From: Rhodocollybia butyracea | Taxonomy: Eukaryota > Basidiomycota > Agaricomycetes > Agaricales > Omphalotaceae | DNA: 64,000 nt | NCBI GenBank assembly: GCA_015501585.1 | Contig: JADNRY010000004.1 | Coordinates: 682,001-746,000, forward strand | Reading direction: 5' to 3' | Shown: piece after piece, positions 25,233 to 35,831 of the stretch | How positions within the stretch are numbered: position 1 is the stretch's first letter | How the letters are laid out: the number at the start of each line of letters is the position of its first letter | Position numbers and translations under genes: made by a program | Notes under the pieces: generated by a model | What the model saw: the letters and a program-made list of their open reading frames with translations, nothing else | Database searches by the model: none | Told to the model about the DNA's origin: nothing

Positions 25233-25580
25233 TGTTGGAACTAAGAGACACGTTAGTACGATGTACAACTAAGCTCAGCCAGAAGTGATGAAGGCTAAAT
25301 CATATTACCATACCTAAGAGACACGTTAGTACGATGTACAACTAAGCTATAGGTACAGTATGAGCATAATGGACATAGAGCATAAGTATAATAGACATAC
25401 CTCAGCCAGAAGTGATGAAGGCTGAGGAAAAGAAGGGAACGTCGATACGTACAGTATAAGTAGAAATCCGTATCAGTGAAATAAAAGTTAAAACAAATGA
25501 TAAGAACTCGGGTCTGATATCTACTCGGTATTGGAGCTGTACATACCGGCGGCCATATACCGCGGACCGAATATCCAACA
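25233..25580 (-). repeat. 5' LTR of the copia element
   Basis: It is 348 bp and appears identical to 20414-20761. It is the upstream LTR in the direction of transcription (minus strand) and contains the element's promoter. Confidence 0.92.
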
Positions 25581-26205
25581 GTCTCCCGAACCCAGATTAC
25601 TTTCGGTGAACAAGAGGTTGGTTTAAAACAGTGGGGAACAGTACGGATCAATCCCCGCCGGACCGATCCTTCCACCCTATATAAGACTCGATGTACCGTA
25701 GATAGAGATTAGTTTACTTTGAATCCAGCGCTATCCCTGTCATTCCGAGTATCTCTTCGTGTGACTACCGTCACACGATATCATGGAAATGATATCCGAC
25801 GATGAATCATACCCTCAGCATATTTCTCATTCCTTTCACCTCATCAAAGTTCTGCAAGCCGAAAGCCAGACGGCAATGCTGCCATCACGGCTATGCCTGG
25901 GAATTTGGGTCATCCGCCATCCGATGTCCCACTACGATTCTGACGAAGTGCCGCTGGACGCGAATTTACTGTCACGTGTCCATATTATCCGTAAAATCAA
26001 GGTCCAAGTGCCACTGGTCTCCTTTGTTCCTTCCATATGACACTGCTATTCAAAGCTTCAGTGGGCCTAGTTGTTGATAGAATAGGCTCATCTGATAGGG
26101 CTACATCGTGCAAGACTTCGTGCGCTGGATGATCTTGATTCATTGAGAACGTTGCATTCAGCAAGGTATATAAGGTGAAAATATCAAAAATTCTCCTGGT
26201 CTATT
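25581..26205. other. P450 upstream region
   Basis: There is no convincing gene. A TATA-like CTATATAAG lies at 25677-25685. From about 25948 onwards the sequence is repeated at 29586 onwards, so the promoter of the P450 gene was part of a segmental duplication. Confidence 0.45.
26167..26173 (+). promoter_or_regulatory. TATA box of the P450 gene
   Basis: TATATAA lies 33 bp upstream of the ATG at 26206. It is preserved in the duplicated copy at about 29832, just before the point where that copy loses the start codon. Confidence 0.5.
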
Positions 26206-28429
26206 ATGCAAGCTACTATGGCTCTTCCCTCGGCTTCGGTTTTCACTTTCGGAGTCGCAGTTCTTACTGTTATTCTACTATATCTCCTTGCGCGTCGCCA
26301 TCAGTCCTTTCAAGCATTGACATGCCCACCAGGTCCCAAATCCCCCAAAATGCCGACTCTTGATGCTTGGGTCCAATATCGAGAGTGGGGGAGGGAATAT
26401 GGTCAGTTTCATTGTGTAACACTGGCTCGGGCTGATTCGGATAATGCTGATTCTTGGAACTGTTTTATCAGGAGATCTTGTTTATATCCATGAAACGAAC
26501 ATGCTCATTACTAACAGCGCTCGAGTCGCGGTAGATCTACTAGAAAAGCGTGCTCGTATTTACTCGGATCGAGAAATGACTTCGGTAATGAAATTGTGAG
26601 AAGTGTTCAGCTTTCACTGGAAAGTCCCTGAATATGGACCTTCTCCTTTACACAGGTGTGGAGCAGAGAGAGTGCTTTCAATGGAGGTACGTGCTTGAAC
26701 TTGCCTTTTAAACTTTCATATAACTTATCATCTTTTGCGTTTCTATTGTAGCGATATTCCGAGAAATGGCGCAGGAACAGGAGGGTGTATCAACAAATCT
26801 TTCGTCAATCCACAAGTGACCAGTTTTATTTGGCCCAGTATAAGAAAATCAATGAATTTTTGCGTAACCTGATAGCTTCTCCAGAACGGTTCATGGAACA
26901 CAATGACTTGTGCGTTTTTAACAGCGTATCCAACGACGTTGATTGGCTAAATGCTGACCCCCTCACTAGGCTTTCGCAAGGTCTTATATATGCTGCATTA
27001 TATGGGCTTGACGTTGCTCCCGAGCATCCTGTTGCGCAAAAGTCCAAGGAAATCAACACTACAATGGGAAGGACGTTTTTACATGATGTTTCCGCCTTGG
27101 AACTATATCCGTGGCTACGCTTTATGCCTTCTTGGTTCCCGGGATGCGGGTTCAACAAGACAGCAGTGGAATGCTTCTCAAAATATTGAGTATATTGAAA
27201 ACGTACCGTTTGACCAATCGGTAAACAACTTTGTAAGTAAGATCGTCTTGAAGGTGCTTTGCGTTTCAATTCTTGACGCTATCTAGAAAATGGGCAATGG
27301 CACTTCCATTGTAGCTGAACTCGCCATGAAAAACGAAGGAAACCCTGTGGAGATTCAAAGCATTAAGGAGATGGGTACAATCAGCTCTCTAGGTAAGATT
27401 TGAAACCGGGATGTGACTCTGTGTAATATGTATCCAACTTATCTCTACCCTTATAGCCGCGGCGGATACGGTGCAAAATCTGCTTCAGTTGATTCCGTCG
27501 TGAACTTATCATTCGTGCTGAACAGACAATGTCTTCCATCTGCTCCTTTCTCCTCACCATCACTCTACATCCTGATGTTCAGATCAAAGCACAAGCAGAA
27601 ATTGATCGTGTCATTGGAAGGGATCGACTGCCTACCTTTGAGGACCGGAAGTTTCTTCCTTATGTCGAAGCTATCTACCGTGAAATAATGCGACTACACC
27701 CGCCTCTTCCCCTTGGTGAGAGATTACCATTTACAGCAGTGACTCACTCGGTGTTTATCGTAGTGTCTTAGGGATCAGCCACGTTTCAACTGAAGATGAT
27801 GTTTATGAAGGTTACCATATTCCTCAAGGTTTTGAGCAGCTTTTTTCTACTTGATGTCAGTCTCAATATGCCCGTTCTAGGATGCGCGGTTACCCCCAAT
27901 ATCTGGTAGATTCTATATTAGTTTTACAAACTTGTCGGAGACTAAAAAACGTTATAGGGCCATGAATCGAGACCCCAATGTGTATTCAGAACCCGATACA
28001 TTCATGCCGGAACGTTTTCTTGACTCCCCAACCGGACCATTTACGAGTATCAATGAGGTTTATGCCTTTGGATTTGGAAGAAGGTTCGTTCAAGATTTGC
28101 TAGTCCAATATCTTATTCAACCAGAGCTACTTTTATTAGAGTCTGTGGAGGTCGCCACATGGGTGATAACACTGTTTGGCTTGCTATTGCCTCCGTCCTG
28201 GCCACCCTTGATCTACGCAAGGCCAAAGACAGTGAAGGTAATGAAATTGACATCCCTGGAGAGTATACCAAAACCTTCTTCTGGTATGTACTCTGATTCT
28301 GTACAGATTACCAGATGTTGACCCCAATCAATGCCTGATTTCAGTCACCCTCAACCGTTCCAATGTAACATTACACCTCGCGATTCACAAGCGCGCGAAT
28401 TGGTTTTAGCCACAGTAGAACTGAAATGA
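26206..28429 (+). pseudogene. Cytochrome P450 with one internal frameshift
   Basis: This is a microsomal P450 of the large agaricomycete family often labelled OrdA-like. An N-terminal signal anchor (FGVAVLTVILLYLLARR) precedes the proline hinge CPPGPKSPK. Exons splice cleanly to give the I-helix AADTT motif, the ExxR motif (REIMRLHP), the PERF motif (MPERFLDS) and the heme motif FGFGRRVCGGRH, whose Cys binds iron. The stop is at 28427-28429. About eleven introns are inferred, including one at about 26908-26968 that is a multiple of three. Around 27165-27175 the frame breaks: after WFPGCGFNKTAVE the homologous continuation (NIEYIENVPFDQ) is in another frame, consistent with one extra base. All other junctions are intact, so this is a very young pseudogene or a base-call error. 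Confidence 0.7.
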
Positions 28430-28530
28430 TGACATCTTTTTGGGAGGTGGACTGTAATGGTTTGACAATCGGAGGTTTTAATTTATACGTTGAATTGGCA
28501 CTAGAGCTTGAGTGTCTTAATCTGAGTTGA

Positions 28531-29585
28531 CCATTCCTTTTGACTCTACGTATGCTGATATTGACTGGCGTCTTCAACAAATGGGTCAATTGCCTTGACG
28601 AGCTCTACAGAATGACTACATTCATCTCTAGTCTCCCGACGTTTGTTATATACCCCAAGTTCATAGATATATCTTAATTTTACAGTTCATCTCCTACGTC
28701 TGGCGTACTCCCCGCCCGTTTCCGACGGCCTCGGTACTATCGCCCCCGAGAATTGCACCTGCACCAGATGCTGTTTGAGCCAGAGCGTTGGCATCTGCAG
28801 CGGCGATGCGGGAGCGTATCTTTCCTTCTTCTGCCAGTTTGCGAGCGAACTTTGCGATTTCGGAATCGTATTCCTCCCATTCTGGGATCTGCCTAGCACG
28901 AGCAGGCTTTGGCTCTTTCTGTAACAGGAAACAAGCGAAGGCTGAGAAGATCCAAGTTAGGACGCAGAAAGACACATACCGTCAATGGATTTTGACAAAG
29001 GTCAATGGACTTTGCTCGATGTAAGCGATCCTTGCTGCCTGGAGGATACAGAAGAAGATTCAGTACCAATCAAAGGCACGAACGCGGTGAAAATACACAT
29101 ACACCAGGTTTCACACTAGAATGACCATTTGTTAGCCATCAGGCAATATTTACGAAAAAGTGTACTTGCCCATAACCAATCTTCGTGAAGCGAGTACTGG
29201 AAATAGTTAGATCCTAGAGTACAGTCAGAGAGGGCCGAGGCCACTCACAATTGGAACTTGAGCCTGTAAGTTATTTGGCAAGTTGTTGGCAAGTCTTGAT
29301 CTAGATTGGCCAACGAGTTGGGATCCATGGATAATTGCTGGTATGATCCACGAAGAATATCCTATCAGGACGAGTCAGTGGAACCATACTGTGTAAACTA
29401 AAAACAAATCACTCCAGCGGCGAACTACAGTAAAAAGGTCAGTATCAACTAACTCGCAGATATAACATACATACCTTCCGGAAGCGCACCAAGTCCACGA
29501 CATATAGCGCACTAAGTGATAGTTAGCAATATGAATCATTCGGTAAAAAAAAGTCACCCCATACCTGATATGATACGACCTTCCC
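28531..29585 (-). pseudogene. Duplicated 3' fragment of the UGGT gene
   Basis: About 1.05 kb is a diverged copy of 35685-36716, the last exons and 3' flank of the UDP-glucose:glycoprotein glucosyltransferase gene. It covers the stretch [15 protein letters not shown], the downstream introns and the exon encoding PYHIRY. The frame ends in DEL as in the parent, but preceded by Gly instead of Arg. It lacks most of the catalytic domain and everything upstream. The copy stops abruptly at 29585, where it joins P450-derived DNA. Confidence 0.88.
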
Positions 29586-29958
29586 TCTGTCGCTGGACAC
29601 GAATTCACTGTCACGTGTCCATATTATCCGTAAAATCAAGGTCCAAGTGCCACTGGACGTGACTGGTCTCCTTTGTTCCTTCCATATGACGCTGCTATAT
29701 ATTCAAAGCTTCAGTGGGCCTAGTTGCTGATAGGATGGTGTATCAAGGCTCATCTGATAGGGCTACATCGTGCAAGACTTCGTGCGCTAGATGATCTTGA
29801 TTCATTGACTCGAACGTGGCTTTCAGGAAGGTATATAAGGTGGAAATAGCACTATATTTCCTTGCGCGTCGCCATCAGTCCTTTCAAGCATTGACATGCC
29901 CACCAGGTCCCAAATCCCCCAAAATGCCGACTCTTGATGCTTGGGTCCAATATCGAGA
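29586..29958 (+). pseudogene. Duplicated promoter and exon-1 fragment of the P450 gene
   Basis: This segment copies about 25945-26395 of the P450 locus with small indels. It retains the upstream region, the TATATAAGG element and the coding stretch ARRHQSFQALTCPPGPK to WVQYRE. An internal deletion of about 95 bp removes the start codon and most of the membrane anchor. Homology ends at about 29958. It cannot be expressed as a P450. Confidence 0.85.
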
Positions 29959-30958
29959 GGGATGAGGGGAAAAATCAGAGCGTTAGAAACCTATGGATCC
30001 TATGGATCCCCCCTCGCGGTAAGCTCCAATTGTGGCGTGGGAATGAGCTTCGGACATGAAGTAGTTATCCCTATGCGAGTTCAACGGGGAGATCCTGGCG
30101 GATTCTTCGAGCTCTTGAGAGAGGGTGAGAGAAGCGGCAAAGGAATTCTCTAATTACCTCTCAAAGTAAAAGTAAGTAGCGTATTTATACAAAAGTTCTT
30201 TAATTAACAAGTTATAATGGCAACAAGTAATTAATGATTAATTGTTAGTAAACCAATGATCTGAATAGTCCAAAGGACGTCACGATACATACTCAAACTC
30301 ATACACTGCCGTGACAATCTATCTGACTGAGGCTAGCCCAGCCCTGTTGATCCCAAGTACCAAATAACCGAAGCTAGGTCTAAAAACCGTAATTTGGCCC
30401 TCAGCTGTGATCAACGAAAATTAAGCTCAGGTGCAAGAGGCTTATGCTCGGTATTAATTGAGCGTTGTGCTTGGGATGACTGTGCACCGCCTCACCCTGG
30501 TTGTTCCGGCTCTATTAGCTCTTCCGGTTCTTCCCTGTTTCGTTTTAGTTTTCATTCCAAAAATGCTTTATATTTCTAGCTACTGTTACTACACGTTGCA
30601 CGTCGCTATCTGCCTACTCTGTATACCCACGTAAACCAATCGTTCCCCTAGATTCAACAATAAGCAAGTAATGATTTCTGAGGAGAAATGCAAACATACC
30701 GTTGGAAACTCGTACTGCAGGAGAGCTGTTAGAAAACCAAGAGTGAGAGATGTGAGAACATAATGAAAAAAAAAAACAAACCGCATCGATAACTGTAGCG
30801 CAGCAAAAGCAGATGAAGGCCTTGATCTTGAGATAGCACAACTAGAGGTGTGCAGACAAACAGAGGTAACTTTGAGCGTTGATCTTCAGATTGAAGTTGG
30901 CTGGATAGATATCAGAATTAAACTTGAAGAGCGTTGCAGTTGCTTCATTTTCAATAAA

Positions 30959-31062
30959 GTCTGAGCTTCTGCTTTGCCATGAAGCTAAGAACGCTGATTC
31001 TTGAAGAATGTTTGAGATTCCGCCTTGCCTTGAAGCTACAGACGCTGATTATTGAAGAATGT
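30959..31062. repeat. Two-copy imperfect tandem repeat, ~51-bp unit
   Basis: Both units contain a GCYTTGCC..TGAAGCTA core and end in TTGAAGAATGT. On the minus strand both units remain open in the same frame, giving repeated Ser/Lys-rich peptide segments, but no gene could be assembled. Confidence 0.6.
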
Positions 31063-31362
31063 TGCTTGATTTTGTACTTGCGATATTGAGTGTGATTTGG
31101 GCGACTCTCATGCGTATGTCTGAGCGCCGACAAATTGACGATAAGCGTTGGTGCAGGGATGATGGACGTTGAGAGAAAGAAGTTGAACATACGTGACTCA
31201 CCATTCACATGTTCAGATCACAAGCTCACATGTTCAGCTCACGTATCACATTGCTCACCAGCCTAGGTAAATTCTCACCGCGTTCACGACGCGACGTTAC
31301 AAAAGAAACGATTCTACAATAAAGATATGCGGGTTACAGCTGCCGGCATTTAACTAGTTAAC

Positions 31363-31791
31363 CTATGTACATAAGGCGAGCACACTGCTCCCAGGCAACC
31401 CACCTGCACCACCAGCTGTCGACACGGCTTGAAGGGGCTCTCCATCAGGAACCAGGCCTTTGAAGTCCCCTTCGTCGAAGCGCATAAAGTCCTCCAGCAG
31501 TCTTTAGAGAGTAGGTTAGTGTCCTTTTATAAAACAACACGTCTGTACTCACTGCTTCCACCCAGGATCCGTGACCTTGGTTCCAAGCTCTTGTGATCGT
31601 TGGCATGATAGGGGCTCTGGCCGACACTGTGTCGGCAAAGTAGGCAGTATACGCGCCATTGTTTCCCTTCAAATTCAACGCGCCAGACTGAAGGTCACTC
31701 TGTATCAATTCATCGGAAAACTTATATTGTGATGGGACTTGCCTTTTTCGTCATCAAAACCTTTGGGCGGCAAAACGCCATGATATGACAT
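31363..31791 (-). pseudogene. Possible small gene or remnant, unrecognised
   Basis: A minus-strand stretch has protein-like composition. An opening MSYHGVLPPKGFDDEK is followed by a segment with GNNGAYTAYFADTVSARAPI. A good GTGAGT donor then precedes LLEDFMRFDEGDFKGLVPDG and a TAG at 31363. The three segments lie in different frames, and the first gap is too short (about 22 nt) for a normal intron. I do not recognise the family. It is probably a decayed copy of a short gene. Confidence 0.3.
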
Positions 31792-32072
31792 GGTTTTTCA
31801 CAGTTGTTGGTATTGCACTGAGTGCTTTGTGCAATGTAGGACCAGTGTAGTACCAAAAAAGTTTGTCCTAAGCGGTATCTAACTATTTAAGACTAGGTTT
31901 CAAATTTTTGCGGCTCAGCGCCAAAAGATATTTAGCCCGGGACATCCGGAACCTTTCAGCCCGAGCCGCAAGGGAGGGTTTGGCCGTGTATGGAGCGCAA
32001 CACTCTAACTCTATCATCTGACATCTATAAGTGTTTGACAACTTTGCGGAGCAGAATGAGCTCAGAGCCTAT

Positions 32073-33549
32073 CTAAACTGTCTCTTTGGATGCCACTCCA
32101 TTATTTGATCTGTCCAGGGAAGATGGTTCCACGGGCTGGACACCAGTCTCCAACATGTCATTTGCTGATAAGTCCATTGATGATATGGAATCTTGGGGAA
32201 AGGCTTGGGGTGGAAAAGAAACAGGGGCAAATGACTCCAACTTGGAAGGCGGCCTCGAAGTGCTGACAATAATTGAGGAAAACTGGCTTGAAGTGAGAAT
32301 CTTATTTTGAAATTGTTAACTCAAGGAACCTCTTACTATCAAGGCCTAAAAGCCAATGTATGGCAGATTAGCTTGTGTAAACTTGACATATAATGAGTCA
32401 ACCTACGGTAACACAAGCATACTAAGATAGTAGTCAGTCACTAAGGCAATACTAGCTTGGTCCAACATTGAGACTTACCAAAGCAACAAACACCTGGCAC
32501 ACAACTGATGAGATAATTGAAGTCACAAAGACACTGAGCCACCAAACAACATTGATTGTAGCTATGAATGCCAATTTAAACCGAGAGACCAGAGTCAAAG
32601 TTTCTGGGACACACCGGAATTAACAATGATAGCACCAACCTGAATATACGCGCTCGGTGATTGCAGATTGGGTACTCCTGTGGCCAACAGTCGACGGTGG
32701 GAGCGCCACATACAAGTAACAATAAGAGCTTTTGACCTTTCCAGTAAATCATTGTGTTTCTCAAAGGAGTAGGAAGATGCAATTACTGGTACATGTCACA
32801 TTCAAGCCACCTGAAACGAAGCCAAAGATGTTTTGAGCAAGATTCAACTTTTGTGGATGATCACTCCAGGGGTCGACGTTATTTTCCTGAGAGAGGGAAT
32901 TTAAGCTCCATATTCCGATACCTTCCAATCAACATTAATACTAGAGTAAAACACGATAGCAAACAGGCACACCACATTGAACCACAAACACCAATAGAGG
33001 GAGGGCGACAACACGAAGACGAGAGTTGTAGAGGATATACAAACGATAAAGCTTATGTGGGATTGAGTATGTATGCAACATAGTCAAGGTACTGGCACTC
33101 AGCGCACCAAAACTGTATCTGAAACCACTATAGCGAACAAACCACATACAATCTTGATGTTGCGCTTTTTTCTATACCCAGAGAAATCATTAGGCCCAGT
33201 GGGGTTTTCAAAGATATGTGTGGCGAAAATAAGATCCGCTACCATAGTCTGCACAAAGACTCCATCAGTTGTCACTTTTTGAAATGTCTTAATTGCATAC
33301 CACAGTCGCAGCCACAAAGAGCAGCAAACTTGCTGTTGAAAGATAGATGAACATTTTAGGGGGCAGCTTTTTCCGGCGTAGTACTAGAACTCGGACATGT
33401 CTGATGAAAGTTGCCACATAAACACCTAGACAATCAAGGGAAAGATGTGAGAGTCGCTAGGTGCACATACATCGACTCGGAGGAAAAAACTCACCATAAA
33501 CCAGGGCCTCCAGGAATGTACTGATGAAAACGGCGGTGATAAGAAACAT
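32073..33549 (-). CDS. Multi-spanning membrane protein (fungal 7TM-like), putative
   Basis: No large ORF is present, but a string of short hydrophobic exons on the minus strand resembles the abundant basidiomycete seven-helix family. Exon 1 starts at 33549 (MFLITAVFISTFLEALVYG). Exon 2 has VYVATFIRHVRVLVLRR and LLLFVAATV. Later exons give VVSDTVL, LYRLYILYNSRLRVVALPLL, QNIFGFVSGGLNVTCT, YRAC-like basic loops and INVVWWLSVFVTSIISSVV. The hydrophilic Ser/Pro-rich tail ends in NNGVASKETV and TAG at 32073. One junction, around 33140-33190, does not resolve in phase, so the gene may carry a lesion there. Transport or receptor function is unknown; orientation and extent are inferred from the exon series. 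Confidence 0.5.
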
Positions 33550-35831
33550 GGGGTTGCCAGAGGCTCCGCTTGTCCCTTAAGTATTGCAGCCTGAGGTTAT
33601 GCATAATTAGGCAACCCCGAGGGAACTTGTTTATCTTGTACCGTTGCGATACATGATTAATGATTTACAGTCACTGCATACATAGGTATTCTTGAAGTTC
33701 AAGAGGCACCAGCAAAACACGTGTGAGCTGGAGCCGAAAAAGCTGTCGGGCAGTGTACAGCTCTGACCATACTTGGACTCATAGTGCAAAGAGATTTTTG
33801 GGATCTGCGTCCACTGCCTGACTCGCATTTCGCTGATGTCGGAGCCCGAGAAAGTGAAGGAAAGGCTTGAGCGGGCAGGGAAGGACACTTTACCTACTTG
33901 GACAACGCTCAGATACCAAAGTTGAAAGTAATGTCGGCTACCAGTCTACGATGCAGAACAATGAAGTATTGTAGGCCTTTTAACGCTCCAGACCCCTCCC
34001 GACGGATCATGTCTGACTGTGGCCAAGCTGCGGCTGAGCTTTAGCTCTGATCGCTGATAGCTTGAGTTGTCGTTAAGTTTATTTCAAGCCAATCCACAGC
34101 TACCAATACAGCCATCTCGAGGGCCTACCCAAAAGGAACGATTTTGCTTCTGTGTATGCAAACTTGATATGTACTCAGCTTCAACTTCAACCTAGTCTCG
34201 CACGCCAGAAATCTCGAGAGTGAAGAAAATCGTTTTAACTTCAGTTTCTTAGATCAAATCATTCAGATAACTTTTTGGACACCAGCGATGTACCTCTTTT
34301 GCAAGGACTGAACGTGTTTTGGTGGGTTTTGTCCGGGTTTTGTCTTGGTACTCTGATAGGTTCATGAAGATGAGTGTGGCTCTACAAAGACGATTCTCGG
34401 GTAGGATGGCAAGAGGAATGGAAACTTGAAAGGTAGATGCCAAAGATATATGTGTGTTTAGTATAAACACTCTAGCTAACAAACGCTGCTTTGACTGTCC
34501 TGCGTACTCTCAACTCCCGACGAGATTGACTCTGGCCGTGACTTGTGCGCGAACCGCGTCAGATGACAGTAATAAGCGATGTAGGTATGCGAATAAGACT
34601 GCATCGCGAGGAGTAGGATGCCTGTTGAAGCCTTGTCAGCGAGATGAAAACAAATAAATGAGAAAGTTGATACTCTGATCCCAAGAACTACGTTTGGGAG
34701 CCCAGCTTGCTCCATTTTCAGACAATGTCTTGATAGCATCTGCCTAGTTGTTGGAATTACTTTTTTTCATTACAGGGGAGATTCTATTGGTTGTTTGGGG
34801 CAGTTCCAAAGGGACTGAGGAAGGTTATAGAGTAGGAACGAACGAATGAGAGGTATTTGGGTGACAGAGGTAGAACTAGTAACGATTGGGAGGCGGAAAG
34901 CGGAGTTGGCGGAGCAAAGAAGGACTGGAGGAAGGACCGAGGAGGCTGGAATAGAATCTTTGGGAGAGTTAGAGTTGGAAGCAAGTACCAAGTATGCGTA
35001 CCAGCGCAGCATGAACATGTCCTTCTAATGCTGGGACCCGTCGGTTGGAGTGAAAAGGCCAACGGGAAAAGAGCGCTATACGTAGTCCGTCTCGTAAGTC
35101 TCGTAAGCAAAGGGCTGCGTTCGGATCCTTAGGCAGAGGTAGAGGTTCTTCTTCGCAATTGTTACACCTCGCTTGTTCAGCAGCCTTCCCGTTCCCAGCC
35201 TTCAACACAGCAAAGGACTCAGAATAGATCAGATGAAACGGACTGAAACGGACTTTGCTCCAATTTTCATACATCTCCCTTTGCTTTTGCGGGTCAAGTC
35301 TAGATCTTGGTCTTCATTTAAGTTGGTAAGTTAGTGATGATGGAAGCGAACTTTGACTCCAGAACTTGAGCGCTAAAGATGAAAGGGGTGCATGATGTGG
35401 GCAAGCAGGGAGTCACTGGAGGAGCTCTGGCTGAACGATCAAGAAAGATCCAAGAGTAAATACTTGGAGCAAAGAACAACTATTGGAGCTTTGAGCGCGC
35501 AATGTCGCGTACATTATTTGTATAGGCAATTGGGTAGGCGAATAATGAGAAGCAAGTATGCCTCTTTACAGCAACAACAGTTCTGGAATGCTCAAAAATG
35601 TTATGAACAGCACTAAGAAAAACATCGATGCATTCAGCGATGCATTCGTGCGACATAGCAAGGTTGATCTAATGGGACTATTCCTTGACATTGACCGGCG
35701 TCTTCAACAAATGGGTCGATTATGCAGGCTGAGCCAGATTGCCTCGACGAGCTCCACAGAATGACTACTCTCATCTCTAGTCTCCCCAACGTTTGTTGTA
35801 GATACCTCAAGTCCATAAATATATCTTAATT
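33550..35831. other. No gene recognised
   Basis: There are only short unconnected frames on both strands. A run of purine-rich sequence lies at 34860-34980. From about 35685 the sequence is the 3' flank of the UGGT gene, also present in the duplicated fragment at 28531. Confidence 0.4.

Larger units (their letters stand above)
20414..25580 (-). mobile_element. Ty1/copia LTR retrotransposon, full length, coding region damaged
   Basis: Two 348-bp LTRs (20414-20761, 25233-25580) bound the element. Read on the minus strand, each starts TGTTGG and ends CCAACA. The insertion is flanked by GTCTC on both sides (20409-20413 and 25581-25585), a 5-bp target duplication. Coding order on the minus strand is gag, protease, integrase, reverse transcriptase, RNase H, i.e. 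copia order. The two LTRs look identical base for base, so insertion is recent, but pol carries several frameshifts. Confidence 0.95.
29959..32072. other. Gene-poor region
   Basis: There is no complete gene. It contains two imperfect ~51-bp tandem repeats (30959-31062), short CACATGTTCAG repeats near 31208-31245, and a possible degenerate gene at 31363-31791. The rest is A/T-rich with short frames only. Confidence 0.4.

Noticed and set aside
34784..35274. Overlapping minus-strand frames of about 100 codons
   Set aside because: Two frames of similar length overlap in a purine-skewed tract, neither with domains or splice partners; likely a base-composition effect.
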